IMG/VR virus record: IMGVR_UViG_3300021165_002854
Location: 1 to 21,499 of that record
Source of the DNA: a virus
Direction: 5' to 3' (one strand)
DNA length: 21,499 nucleotides
The notes under the pieces are model-generated. The model saw only the letters and a list, made by a program, of their open reading frames with translations. It ran no database searches and had not been told where the DNA came from. Of this stretch, positions 8,262 to 16,592 are shown one piece after another. A program made the position numbers and the translations under genes. Each line of letters opens with the position of its first letter. Within the stretch, counting starts at the first letter, position 1.

Positions 8262-9299
8262 ATGACACCAGAACAGAAAAAACTGTTTGATTCTTTAGAT
8301 ATTAAAGAGTCAACAAAGGAAGTTGTGCAAGAAAAAGAGCTAAGCGTAAATGATCGAGTGTTAATAGTAGATTCATTGAATAGCTTTCTAAGGTCTTTTG
8401 CTGTTATTCGTCATCTTAATCCTTCGGGTAATCATATAGGTGGGCTAGTTGGATTTTTAAGATCATTATCTTATACTATAAATCTAGTTAGACCCACCAG
8501 GGTTATCTTAGTCTTTGACGGCAAAGGAGGATCTACAAATAAAAGATATCTTTATCCAGAATACAAAGCTAATAGAGGAATAAGAAGAATAACTAATTGG
8601 GATCTTTTTGATGATCAACAACAAGAATCAGAAGCTATTACAAATCAACTAACTAGACTGGTACACTATCTAAAGTGCTTACCTGTAGATCTAATTTCAG
8701 TTGATAAAATAGAAGCAGATGATGTTATAGGTTATATAGCTACTAAATTACAAGGAAATGTTACTATAGTATCTAGCGACCGAGACTATTTACAATTAGT
8801 ATCTGAAAAAATTTCTGTATATTCGCCTATAAAGAAAAAGTTTTATGATGAAAAGACTATAATAAAAGAATATGATTCTTCACCGAATAACTTCTTAATG
8901 CAAAAAGTATTACTTGGAGACACTGGAGATAATGTACCTGGAGTTAAAGGAATTGGTCAAAAGACTTTAGCAAAAATGTATCCTGAATTAAGAGATGATC
9001 AAATTATTACTTTAGATGAGATACTTGATAAAGCTAAAAAAACTGAAGGTAAGAACTATATTAATATAAGAAACTTTGAGTATCAACTAAGAATAAATGA
9101 AAAATTAATGGATTTAAGAAATCCAAATATACCAGAAGATTCTTTAGTTGAAATTCATAATATGATAGAAAGTCCTACTAAAACTTTAGACTCTAAAGAG
9201 TTTATTAGGATGTATGAAGAAGATCAATTAGGAGGCGCTATAAATAATTTACAAAATTGGATATTCTCTAATTTTCATAGTTTAGCAAAATATAAATAA
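8262..9299 (+). CDS. 5'-3' exonuclease / flap nuclease (T4 RNase H-like, FEN family)
   Basis: 345 aa. The PIN/FEN-type nuclease core has its acidic metal ligands in order: D37 (IVDSLN), D86 (VFDGKGG), E151, D153 and D154 (EADDVIG), D173 and D175 (SSDRDY), D220 and D223 (GDTGDN). The last pair is followed by the helix-hairpin-helix segment VPGVKGIGQKTL that grips DNA. The family removes RNA primers and 5' flaps, as T4 Rnh and the Pol I N-terminal domain do. This fits well here because the large polymerase has no 5' nuclease domain of its own. The start ATG is one base after the uvsX stop. The first 25 residues are a charged extension that is probably disordered. Confidence 0.87.
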   Translation: MTPEQKKLFDSLDIKESTKEVVQEKELSVNDRVLIVDSLNSFLRSFAVIRHLNPSGNHIGGLVGFLRSLSYTINLVRPTRVILVFDGKGGSTNKRYLYPEYKANRGIRRITNWDLFDDQQQESEAITNQLTRLVHYLKCLPVDLISVDKIEADDVIGYIATKLQGNVTIVSSDRDYLQLVSEKISVYSPIKKKFYDEKTIIKEYDSSPNNFLMQKVLLGDTGDNVPGVKGIGQKTLAKMYPELRDDQIITLDEILDKAKKTEGKNYINIRNFEYQLRINEKLMDLRNPNIPEDSLVEIHNMIESPTKTLDSKEFIRMYEEDQLGGAINNLQNWIFSNFHSLAKYK

Positions 9300-9310
9300 A
9301 ATAAATAGTT

Positions 9311-10684
9311 ATGAGTGTACTAGGAACATTAAATAGTTACGGAAACGGTTTTCAAATTAAAGTTATCTCTAGTTTATTAAAACATAAAGAGTTTTTGCAA
9401 AACATTGTTGATGTACTAGAGCCAGAAGAATTTGATAATCCAAGTCATCAATGGATTATTAAACAGACCATAGGATATTTTCATAAGTATCATACTAATC
9501 CAACTCCAGAGTATCTATCTATTGAAGTAAAAAAGATGGATAATGATGTTTTAAAAGTTAGTGTAGTTGAACAGCTTAAAGAAGCTTTAAAAAATGCTAA
9601 TGATGATAGGCAATATGTAGAAGAAGAGTTTAGTAATTTCTGTAAAAATCAACAGTTAAAAAAAGCTTTACTTACTTCAGTAGATCTTCTAGGACGAAGT
9701 CAATATGATGATATTAGAAATATAATTGATAAAGCTTTAAAAGCTGGACAAGATAAACTAATAGGACTAGAGTATGAAAAAGATGTAGAAAGCAGATACA
9801 GAAATGAAGACAGAAAACCTATTGCAACTTCTTGGCCTCATATAAATGATCTTTTAATGGGAGGTCTTGGAATGGGAGATTTTGGAATTGTATTTGGAAG
9901 TCCTGGAGCTGGAAAATCATGGATTCTTATTAGCTTAGGAGCTGAAGCAGTTAAACTTGGCTTTAATGTTAACCATTACACCTTAGAGCTTTCTCAAGAA
10001 TATGTAGGAAAGCGATATGATTCTATTTTTACAGGAATTGACTTTCAACAAATTCATCTTCATAGACCTGAAATAGAATCAGCAATTGAAAAGCTTCCAG
10101 GAAAACTAACCGTAAAAGAATTTCCTATGGGTAAAACTACTATATCAACTATAGAGTCTCATATTCAAAAATGTATAGCCTTAGGAAAAACTCCTGATTT
10201 AGTTATCATAGATTATGTTGATCTATTAAAATCAAAAAGTAGATCTTCAGAAAGAAGAGATGAAATAGATGATGTGTATACTGCTACAAAAGGAATGGCT
10301 AGACAATTTAAAACTCCAATTTGGACAGTATCTCAAGTAAACAGAGCAGGAGCAAATGATGATGTAGTAGAAGGAGATAAGGCCGCAGGATCTTATGGTA
10401 AGATAATGATCGCCGATTTTATTATGTCTCTATCAAGAAAAAGACAAGACAAAGTAAATGGAACAGGCAGAATGCACATCATTAAAAACAGATTTGGGAG
10501 TGATGGGATGACATATGGAGCTAAAATAAATACTTCTAATGGTACTATAATCATTGAACCAAATGAGCTAGGAGAAGAAGAATTTACGACCTCTTCGCCT
10601 CAGTCAAAGTCTATATCTAAGTCAAATTTTTCTACTGATGAAAAACAATATTTAAAAAGCAAATTTTTTGAATTAGGAATTTAA
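9311..10684 (+). CDS. dnaB: Replicative DNA helicase, DnaB/T4 gp41 type
   Basis: 457 aa. A helical N-terminal domain (about 1-150) precedes a RecA-like ATPase core. Walker A is GSPGAGKS at 196-203 (K202); Walker B is VIIDYVDLL with D301; the sensor/Q-like segment is TVSQVNR; and the H4-type KNRFGSDG lies near residue 395. These match hexameric replicative helicases that unwind DNA 5' to 3' ahead of the fork. No separate primase gene or TOPRIM domain is seen in the window. It starts 11 bases after the nuclease gene with the context 'aaatagttATG'. The C-terminal 40 residues are Ser-rich and may be a flexible partner-binding tail. Confidence 0.9.
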   Translation: MSVLGTLNSYGNGFQIKVISSLLKHKEFLQNIVDVLEPEEFDNPSHQWIIKQTIGYFHKYHTNPTPEYLSIEVKKMDNDVLKVSVVEQLKEALKNANDDRQYVEEEFSNFCKNQQLKKALLTSVDLLGRSQYDDIRNIIDKALKAGQDKLIGLEYEKDVESRYRNEDRKPIATSWPHINDLLMGGLGMGDFGIVFGSPGAGKSWILISLGAEAVKLGFNVNHYTLELSQEYVGKRYDSIFTGIDFQQIHLHRPEIESAIEKLPGKLTVKEFPMGKTTISTIESHIQKCIALGKTPDLVIIDYVDLLKSKSRSSERRDEIDDVYTATKGMARQFKTPIWTVSQVNRAGANDDVVEGDKAAGSYGKIMIADFIMSLSRKRQDKVNGTGRMHIIKNRFGSDGMTYGAKINTSNGTIIIEPNELGEEEFTTSSPQSKSISKSNFSTDEKQYLKSKFFELGI

Positions 10685-10700
10685 AAATAGAAATAATTAG

Positions 10701-10710
10701 ATATTTATTG
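10701..10710 (+). promoter_or_regulatory. Possible promoter motif ATATTTATTG
   Basis: The same ATATTTAT-type motif as at 5451 and 19242, 16 bases before the ATG at 10727. Recurrence is the only evidence. Confidence 0.28.
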
Positions 10711-10726
10711 ATACAAAAGCAGTATT

Positions 10727-10945
10727 ATGAAATTTTTGTTAAATTTATTTAAAATATCGCCTAAAGGTGATAACTATAGAGCTATTGATTCTCCAGAAAA
10801 ATACGCAGATAATATTGCGGCTTTAAATAGTGCGGGAAATACTAAAAAACCGAGCAATACTCAAAGCTTAAGCAAAGCTAGTAAAAATAAAAATGCTCTT
10901 TCCCAAACCAGCACAGGTAATTCAATACCTCCAGGAGTTCGCTAG
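10727..10945 (+). CDS. Small hypothetical protein, Ser/Asn/Lys-rich
   Basis: 72 aa, not recognised. A short N-terminal segment (MKFLLNLFKI) is mildly hydrophobic but too short for a membrane span. From about residue 35 the protein is low-complexity, rich in Ser, Asn, Thr and Lys, and likely disordered, ending PPGVR. It lies between the helicase gene (42 bases upstream) and nrdB (82 bases downstream). Codon use matches its neighbours. It is probably a real gene because the frame is clean and the spacing is ordinary, but coding status rests on that alone. Confidence 0.55.
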   Translation: MKFLLNLFKISPKGDNYRAIDSPEKYADNIAALNSAGNTKKPSNTQSLSKASKNKNALSQTSTGNSIPPGVR

Positions 10946-10975
10946 TATCATTTAATCTTATTAATTGAAGTATTC

Positions 10976-10996
10976 ATGAAATTTAAAACATTTCAT
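10976..10996 (+). other. Short hairpin upstream of nrdB
   Basis: ATGAAAT at 10976-10982 pairs with ATTTCAT at 10990-10996 (7 bp, 7-base loop) in the 82-base gap before nrdB. It may be a regulator site or chance AT-rich symmetry. No T-tract follows, so it is not a typical terminator. No NrdR box was seen. Confidence 0.3.
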
Positions 10997-11027
10997 AGGA
11001 TACATTATTTTGTAAAAAAACTAAAAA

Positions 11028-12002
11028 ATGAGTATTTTTAAGAAAAGAGTTAACTTTAAACCTTTCGAATATCCCGAAGTTTTAGATTATGTTGATGCTA
11101 TTAATCACAGCTATTGGATTCATACAGAGTGGAATTTTCAAAGCGATATTCAAGATTTTCATACTAAACTTAATGATTCAGAGAAAAACGCAGTAAAAAA
11201 TACTTTACTTGCAATATCTCAAATTGAAGTAAGTGTAAAAGCTTTTTGGGGTAAGCTTTATGATAGATTTCCAAAACCAGAGTTTAATGCAGTAGGCGCA
11301 ACTTTTGCAGAATCAGAAGTAAGACATGAAAGAGCTTATTCTCACTTGCTAGAAGTATTAGACTTAAATGGAGATTTTGAATTACTTTTACAAGAACCAG
11401 TAATTCAAGGTCGTGTAGACTATTTAACGAAGTATTTAAAAGGAGCTTCTGAAAATTCTAATGAAAATTACACTTTAACTTTAGCTCTATTTTCTTTATT
11501 TATAGAAAATGTAAGTTTGTTTAGTCAATTTGCTGTTATAAAAGCTTTTAACAAACATAAAAATGTTCTTAAAGACATTGACAATGTAGTTCAAGCAACT
11601 CAAAAAGAAGAAGCAATTCATGCATTACTTGGATCTTATATAATTAATCAAGTAAAAAAAGAGCATCCTGAATGGTTTAACGAAGATTTTTATAATAAAA
11701 TTTATAGAGCCTGTAGAAAAGCATACGAATCAGAAAGCAATATTATTGATTGGATATTTGAAAAAGGAGAAATAGATTTTATAAAAAAAGATGTAATTAA
11801 AGAATACATTAAAACAAGATTTAATGCTTCTTTAGAAATGATTGGAGGAGAAAAAATATTTGATATAGATCAAGAACTAATCAAAGAACTTAGATGGTTT
11901 GAAGAAGAAATTTATGCTGAAGTTAATACTGACTTCTTTAATAAAAAACCAGTAGCTTATTCAAAGAAAACAAAATCAATTACATCAGACGATTTATTTT
12001 AA
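11028..12002 (+). CDS. nrdB: Ribonucleotide reductase class I, small (beta) subunit
   Basis: 324 aa, slightly short for the family (E. coli 376). It holds the di-iron site that makes the radical for ribonucleotide reduction. Visible ligands are E67 (in place of the usual Asp), E97 and H100 (EVRH), E160 (FIENVS), and E195 and H198 (EEAIH). Y104, four residues after H100, matches the radical tyrosine Y122 of E. coli, so the Tyr-radical subclass is likely. The C-terminus ends in TSDDLF, fitting the flexible tail that docks onto the alpha subunit. It is followed after three bases by nrdA, the order beta then alpha. It supplies dNTPs for phage replication in the cytoplasm. Confidence 0.92.
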   Translation: MSIFKKRVNFKPFEYPEVLDYVDAINHSYWIHTEWNFQSDIQDFHTKLNDSEKNAVKNTLLAISQIEVSVKAFWGKLYDRFPKPEFNAVGATFAESEVRHERAYSHLLEVLDLNGDFELLLQEPVIQGRVDYLTKYLKGASENSNENYTLTLALFSLFIENVSLFSQFAVIKAFNKHKNVLKDIDNVVQATQKEEAIHALLGSYIINQVKKEHPEWFNEDFYNKIYRACRKAYESESNIIDWIFEKGEIDFIKKDVIKEYIKTRFNASLEMIGGEKIFDIDQELIKELRWFEEEIYAEVNTDFFNKKPVAYSKKTKSITSDDLF

Positions 12003-12005
12003 TAT

Positions 12006-13655
12006 ATGCAAAACAAATATAGGTGGTTAACTCCAGAAAGTCAGACTTTTTTAGAAAGAGATTATCTTCTTCCAAATCAAACTTTAGATCAAAGAGTAGA
12101 TATAATATGTGCAGAAGCTGAGAGAAGACTTGGTATTTCTGATTTTGGTAAAAAGTTTAAAGAAAATATCGAAAAAGGCTGGTACAGTCTATCTACTCCA
12201 GTTTGGACTAATTATGCGACTAATCGAGGACTTCCTATATCTTGTTTTGGATCTTTTGTAGATGATAATATGGAAAGCATACTACATAGTATTGCTGAAG
12301 TAGGAATGATGACTAAACTAGGTGGAGGAACTTCTGCTTATTTCGGAAAACTAAGACCTCGTGGATCTGAAATAAAAGACAATGGACAATCAGCAGGATC
12401 AGTTCATCAGATGCAATTATTTGATAAACTTATAACCGTAGTAAGTCAAGGAAAAACAAGACGTGGTAATTTTGCCGCTTATCTTGATATTGATCATGCC
12501 GATATCATGGAGTTTTTAACTATTAGAGGTGAAGGAAGTTCAATACAAGATCTTTCTTTCGGAGTTTGTGTTCCAAGTCAATGGTTAAAAGAGATGAAAG
12601 AAGGAGACGCGCAAAAAAGAAAAGTATGGGCTAAAGTACTACAGATAAGATCTGAATTTGGATATCCTTACATTCAATTTACCGATAACGCTAATAACAA
12701 TACTGTAGACGTATACAAAGATAAGAACAAAAAGATATATGCTTCTAATCTTTGTTCAGAGATTATGTTACCGTCTAACGAAGAAGAGTCTTTTGTGTGT
12801 TGTTTATCTTCTATGAACTTATTACATTTTGATGAGTGGCATAATACAGACGCTGTAAAAATGATGGTGTATTTCTTAGATACGGTAATGGAAGAATTTA
12901 TAGAAAAAGCTTCTAAGATTAAGTTTATGGAAAGAGCTGTAAATTTTGCTAAAAATCATAGAGCTCTTGGACTAGGAAGACTAGGATGGCATAGTTACTT
13001 ACAAAGTAAAATGATTCCTTTTGAATCATTAGCAGCAAAATTTCAAAATGTAGTTATTGCTAAATATATAAAAGAAGAGTCTTATAAAGCCTCAGCAGAA
13101 TTAGCAGAAATGTTTGGAGAACCAGAAATGCTAAAAGGATATGGTAGAAGAAATACTACTTTAAATGCAGATGCTCCTACAAAATCATCAGCTTTTATCT
13201 TAGGTCAAGTTTCTGAATCAAATGAACCCGCAAAAGCAAATTATTATATAAAAGATCTTGCCAAAATTAAATTTACAGTAAAAAATCCTTATTTAGAGAA
13301 ACTATTAATAGAAAAAGATCAAAATACTCAAGAAGTTTGGAATAGTATTCTTATGAATGGAGGAAGTGTTCAGCATTTAGAGTTTTTAGATGAAAATGAA
13401 AAATTGGTATTTAAAACTTTTGCTGAAATTTCTCCAAGAGAGGTTATCATACAAGCTTCTCAAAGACAGAAATTTATTGATCAAGGTCAGTCTTTAAATT
13501 TAATGATCCATCCTTCAATTCCTACTAAAGATGTAAACGCTCTTATGCTAGAAGCTGAAGAACTAGGAATTAAAGCTTTATATTATCAGTATTCAGTAAA
13601 TGCGGCACAAGCTTTTACTAGAGATATTCTTAACTGCGTAAGTTGTGAAGCATGA
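12006..13655 (+). CDS. nrdA: Ribonucleotide reductase class I, large (alpha) subunit, lacking the ATP-cone
   Basis: 549 aa versus 761 in E. coli. All catalytic residues are present: C80 (like C225), N248-C250-E252 in NLCSE (like N437, C439, E441), C265/C266 (like C462), Y526-Y527 (the radical relay) and a C-terminal C544xxC547 pair that would be re-reduced by thioredoxin or glutaredoxin. The protein starts straight at the alpha-helical RNR domain; the N-terminal ATP-cone that senses dATP is absent, so overall activity is probably not shut off by dATP. It reduces ribonucleoside diphosphates together with NrdB. The last codons overlap the start of the next gene (ATGA at 13652). No redoxin gene is seen in the window. 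Confidence 0.92.
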   Translation: MQNKYRWLTPESQTFLERDYLLPNQTLDQRVDIICAEAERRLGISDFGKKFKENIEKGWYSLSTPVWTNYATNRGLPISCFGSFVDDNMESILHSIAEVGMMTKLGGGTSAYFGKLRPRGSEIKDNGQSAGSVHQMQLFDKLITVVSQGKTRRGNFAAYLDIDHADIMEFLTIRGEGSSIQDLSFGVCVPSQWLKEMKEGDAQKRKVWAKVLQIRSEFGYPYIQFTDNANNNTVDVYKDKNKKIYASNLCSEIMLPSNEEESFVCCLSSMNLLHFDEWHNTDAVKMMVYFLDTVMEEFIEKASKIKFMERAVNFAKNHRALGLGRLGWHSYLQSKMIPFESLAAKFQNVVIAKYIKEESYKASAELAEMFGEPEMLKGYGRRNTTLNADAPTKSSAFILGQVSESNEPAKANYYIKDLAKIKFTVKNPYLEKLLIEKDQNTQEVWNSILMNGGSVQHLEFLDENEKLVFKTFAEISPREVIIQASQRQKFIDQGQSLNLMIHPSIPTKDVNALMLEAEELGIKALYYQYSVNAAQAFTRDILNCVSCEA

Positions 13656-13831
13656 CAGGACCACTAATAAAAGAAGTTCATTATTATTTAGATAATGGTA
13701 AAGTTATCTACACTGAAGTTTATCATAAAAGTCGTGGTTATTGTTGTGGAAAAGACTGTAGACACTGTCCTTATGATCTACCACGTACAGAGCATACCAT
13801 AAAATTAAAAGAAAAACAATCAGAAGATTAG
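13652..13831 (+). CDS. Small Cys-rich protein resembling DUF5522
   Basis: 59 aa. The start overlaps the nrdA stop as ATGA, so translation is probably coupled. The core YHKSRGYCCGKDCRHCPYD (24-42) holds four cysteines, C31, C32, C36 and C39, with a neighbouring H38. It resembles the CCGxxCRHCPY signature I associate with the bacterial DUF5522 family; that assignment is from memory. The pattern suggests metal binding. Function is unknown in the family. Its position directly behind nrdA invites the idea of a thiol or metal accessory for RNR, which is inference only. Codon use is normal for the window. Confidence 0.78.
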   Translation: MTGPLIKEVHYYLDNGKVIYTEVYHKSRGYCCGKDCRHCPYDLPRTEHTIKLKEKQSED

Positions 13832-13833
13832 TT

Positions 13834-13841
13834 TATATTTA
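13834..13841 (+). promoter_or_regulatory. Possible promoter -7 element TATATTTA
   Basis: A TAnnTTT-type element 17 bases before the ATG at 13859, in the only gap (27 bases) between the small genes. Weak evidence. Confidence 0.25.
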
Positions 13842-13858
13842 CTTAAAAGGTTACATAT

Positions 13859-14059
13859 ATGACAGTTACACTTTCACCAGAGCAGTTTTATTTAGCGGTA
13901 ATAGCTTTATTAATGTTAGTGCAAATTTTTCAATGGAGAGCCATTTATAAATTAAAAGATCAAATAGATCAGATATGGACTCAAGCAGCCATATTAGTAG
14001 GAACTTTTGGTAAAGAGATAAAAAAACTAGAAGAAAAAATAAACGATGTCAACAAGTAA
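13859..14059 (+). CDS. Small single-pass membrane protein with C-terminal coiled coil
   Basis: 66 aa, no family recognised. Residues about 10-27 (FYLAVIALLMLVQIFQW) form one clear transmembrane segment. The rest is charged and heptad-like (LKDQIDQIW, then IKKLEEKIND), suggesting a short coiled coil, probably on the cytoplasmic side given the Lys-rich tail. The size and shape would fit a spanin-like or holin-accessory protein, but no lysis gene lies next to it, so this is a guess. Its 3' end overlaps the following 54-aa gene by 14 bases in another frame. Confidence 0.68.
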   Translation: MTVTLSPEQFYLAVIALLMLVQIFQWRAIYKLKDQIDQIWTQAAILVGTFGKEIKKLEEKINDVNK

Positions 14060-14210
14060 TGGATTAGGTGACACGATTGCTAAGATCACTCACTTCTTTG
14101 GTATAGATATATTAGCTAAAAAAATAGCTAAATTATTCGGAAAAGAAGACTGTGGATGTGAACGTAGAAGAGATAAGCTAAATAAAATAGTTTCTTACAA
14201 AAAAAAGTAG
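14046..14210 (+). CDS. Small CGC-motif protein
   Basis: 54 aa, overlapping the end of the membrane-protein gene by 14 bases and ending four bases before polA. The sequence GLGDTIAKITHFFGID is followed by a Lys/Ala-rich helix and then DCGCERRRDKLNKIVSY. The first segment looks amphipathic. The CGC plus ERRRDKLN pattern recalls small conserved proteins of Bacteroidetes and marine phages; this is recollection, not a search. Function unknown. The tight overlap and clean frame support a real gene. Confidence 0.68.
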   Translation: MSTSNGLGDTIAKITHFFGIDILAKKIAKLFGKEDCGCERRRDKLNKIVSYKKK

Positions 14211-14214
14211 TTAT

Positions 14215-16518
14215 ATGCAAAAAAGTTATGTGTTAGTCGATTCTATCGACAAGTTAAAAGCTATGATTAATCATATATCTGAAAAAGAAATTGTAGCTTT
14301 TGATATTGAAACGAATAGTTTAAATTCTAGAAAAGGATCTGTAATAGGCTTTTCAGTCTCTGCAGAAGTTGGAGAAGGTTATTATCTTCCAACTATGATT
14401 CATAAAGATGGTAATTTAGTTGATTCTACTATAGAAAATATAAGTAGTCATGATTTAGCTAAAAAGTATTTAACTTTATTAACTAAGAAAAAAATTATTG
14501 CTCATAATTTTGCGTTTGATGGACCTTTCATTAAAAATTTCTATGGAATAGATTTATTGCCTAGTTTATATGCCGATACAATGTTACTTGTGCACACTGT
14601 TCAAGAAGAAGGCGCAGGTTTTGGATCTGGTAAACCTTTTGGTCTTAAAGAATTAGCAAAATCAATTCAAAAAGAAATAGGACTTGATGTAGAAAAAGAC
14701 GCTAATGAAGAGCAATTAGAATTAAAAACTTCTATTAAAGCTAATGGAGGATCAATAACTAGAGAGAACTATGAAATTTGGAAAGCTGATATAGAAATCT
14801 TAGGAAAATACGCAGCAGCAGATACTGATTTAACTTTAAGACTTTATAATCACTTTGTAAAAAAACTTTATGAAGAGCAATTAGATAAATTATTTTTCGA
14901 AGATGAAGTTATGCCTTTATATAGAGAAGTAACTATTCCTATGGAGCAAGTAGGAGTAAAATTAGATCTTGATCTTGTAAATAAGACTAATGAAGAGATT
15001 CAATTAGATATGCAAAAATACTTAAGCGAAGTAACTAGCAATCTAATGGCTAAACAAGAAGTCAAGATGTGGATAGTAGTTAAAGCTAAAGAGAATTTCC
15101 CAGTTAATAATAGAGGATCTTTTGCTCAAAGATATGTAAAAGCTTTAGGAGTAGACTTTCCTAAATCAGAAAAATCTGGAAAGCTTGCTATTATAGACGC
15201 AAATATAAGATCAATGCCTGAATGTGATCTAAAGAACTTTCTAGCTACTGGAGATACTCAATTCTTAGATGATACAGTAGCAACTAAGGTAAGTCTTGAA
15301 ATGTGGAAAGAACAGAATGATGGATCTTATTTTAATATCCAATCTAAAGATCAAATGGGCGAAATAGCTTTTGCTGCTCTAGGAATTAAACCAATATCTG
15401 AAACTAAAAAAGGAAAGCCTCAATTTGATGATGATTTAATTCAAAGCATATCTGCTAAACATACTTGGGCTAAAAATCTAAGAATTTATAATAAGCTACT
15501 AAAAATCAAATCAACTTACGTAGATAGGTTTTTAAATAATCAAGAAGAAGGTCGATACTATCCTTATTATAAACAACATGCTACTGTTTCAGGTAGATAT
15601 GGATCTGACATGCAACAGTTGCCTAGACCTAAAGAAGACGGAGATGATGATCCAATAGTAATTGAATATAATAATAGAGTTAGAGCATTTTTTGTACCAG
15701 ATAATGAAAATATATTTGTAGACTGTGATTATGAATCACTTGAGCCTAAAGTGTTTTCTCATGTTTCAGGAGATGATGGACTTAAAGAAATCTTTAAAAA
15801 CAATTGGGATTTTTATTCTACTATTGCGATTAAAACTGAAAAACTACAAGGATACTCAGCTGATAAAAAAGCTGATAACTTCTTAAAGAAAATAGCTCCA
15901 GCTCTTAGAAATAAAGCTAAAGCTTATTCTCTAGGTATTCCTTATGGAATGGGAGCTTATGCTCTTGGAAAAAATATTAATGTCTCTACAAAAGAAGCTA
16001 AAATTCTTGTAGATGGTTATTTAAATGGATTTCCAGAACTTAAAAAATGGATGGAACAGTCTAAAGAGCACGCTAAATCATTTGGATTTGTAAAAAATCA
16101 AGTTGGAAGAGTTAGACATCTGCCAAAAGTAAAAAAGCTATATGATATTTTTGGAGATAATCTTTTAGATTTTAATTACAAACGTGAACTTGAGATGGAA
16201 CACGGAAAAGAAAAAGTAAAAGTAATTGCTAGAGATTATACAAATGGAATTAATAACTCTTTAAACTTTCAAATTCAATCATTAGCAGCATCAATAGTAA
16301 ATAGAGCAGCAATAGCCATAAATAGAAAGTTTAAAGAACTAAATATAAAAGGTTGGGTATGCGCTCAAATTCATGATCAGCTAGTTATGGAAGTAGAAAA
16401 ATCAAGATCAGAAGAAGCCTCTAAAATTGTACAACACTTAATGGAAAACACAACTAAACTTAGTATTGAGTTAGTTGCGCCACCATCATTAGCTGTAAAT
16501 CTTAGAGATGGTCACTAA
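14215..16518 (+). CDS. polA: Family A DNA polymerase with 3'-5' exonuclease (replicase, Leu762 type)
   Basis: 767 aa. N-terminal proofreading exonuclease: Exo I D30 and E32 (FDIET), Exo II D102 (HNFAFD), Exo III Y199 and D203 (YAAAD). The polymerase follows: SGR with R461 (like R668); motif A DYESLEPK with D505 and E510, K512 replacing R712; motif B with K569, L573, Y577 and G578; motif C HDQ at 720-722 with catalytic D721. L573 aligns with F762 of E. coli Pol I. Variation at this position affects dideoxynucleotide discrimination and is used to group virioplankton polymerases; Leu is common there. No 5' nuclease domain is present, and the separate gene at 8262 may supply it. This is the likely main replicase, working with the DnaB helicase and SSB. 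The start ATG follows 'gtagttat'. Confidence 0.93.
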   Translation: MQKSYVLVDSIDKLKAMINHISEKEIVAFDIETNSLNSRKGSVIGFSVSAEVGEGYYLPTMIHKDGNLVDSTIENISSHDLAKKYLTLLTKKKIIAHNFAFDGPFIKNFYGIDLLPSLYADTMLLVHTVQEEGAGFGSGKPFGLKELAKSIQKEIGLDVEKDANEEQLELKTSIKANGGSITRENYEIWKADIEILGKYAAADTDLTLRLYNHFVKKLYEEQLDKLFFEDEVMPLYREVTIPMEQVGVKLDLDLVNKTNEEIQLDMQKYLSEVTSNLMAKQEVKMWIVVKAKENFPVNNRGSFAQRYVKALGVDFPKSEKSGKLAIIDANIRSMPECDLKNFLATGDTQFLDDTVATKVSLEMWKEQNDGSYFNIQSKDQMGEIAFAALGIKPISETKKGKPQFDDDLIQSISAKHTWAKNLRIYNKLLKIKSTYVDRFLNNQEEGRYYPYYKQHATVSGRYGSDMQQLPRPKEDGDDDPIVIEYNNRVRAFFVPDNENIFVDCDYESLEPKVFSHVSGDDGLKEIFKNNWDFYSTIAIKTEKLQGYSADKKADNFLKKIAPALRNKAKAYSLGIPYGMGAYALGKNINVSTKEAKILVDGYLNGFPELKKWMEQSKEHAKSFGFVKNQVGRVRHLPKVKKLYDIFGDNLLDFNYKRELEMEHGKEKVKVIARDYTNGINNSLNFQIQSLAASIVNRAAIAINRKFKELNIKGWVCAQIHDQLVMEVEKSRSEEASKIVQHLMENTTKLSIELVAPPSLAVNLRDGH

Positions 16519-16562
16519 AAAAATAAATTTTTATATTTTCTAAAAATTATATATATTTATAA
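16511..16562 (+). promoter_or_regulatory. Putative promoter/regulatory block upstream of hsp20 (shared element, copy 2)
   Basis: It begins inside the last codons of polA with TCACT. It shares the AAATAAATTTTTATATTT stretch (16521-16538) exactly with 6291-6308 and ends with TATATTTATAA at 16552-16562. It is the likely start of the chaperone transcript, 31 bases before the ATG. Confidence 0.62.
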
Positions 16563-16567
16563 TAAAC

Positions 16568-16586
16568 AAGCACGCAGGTACGGCTT
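16568..16586 (+). repeat. GC-rich hairpin/inverted repeat, left copy, in the hsp20 leader
   Basis: CGCAGGTACG at 16573-16582 is the exact reverse complement of 17070-17079 behind hsp20. Locally AAGC (16568-16571) pairs with GCTT (16583-16586), placing CAGGTA in the loop. It sits just before the start codon of hsp20 and is strongly GC-rich compared with its surroundings. Confidence 0.7.
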
Positions 16587-16592
16587 AAAGTT

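Noticed and set aside
10976-11041. 21-codon open frame overlapping the start of nrdB (possible leader peptide)
   Set aside because: Too short and AT-rich to support; no stall motif or attenuator structure beyond one weak hairpin.
12006-13655. Intein or intron in nrdA, common in phage RNR genes
   Set aside because: All catalytic blocks run continuously without an insertion or homing-endonuclease motif.
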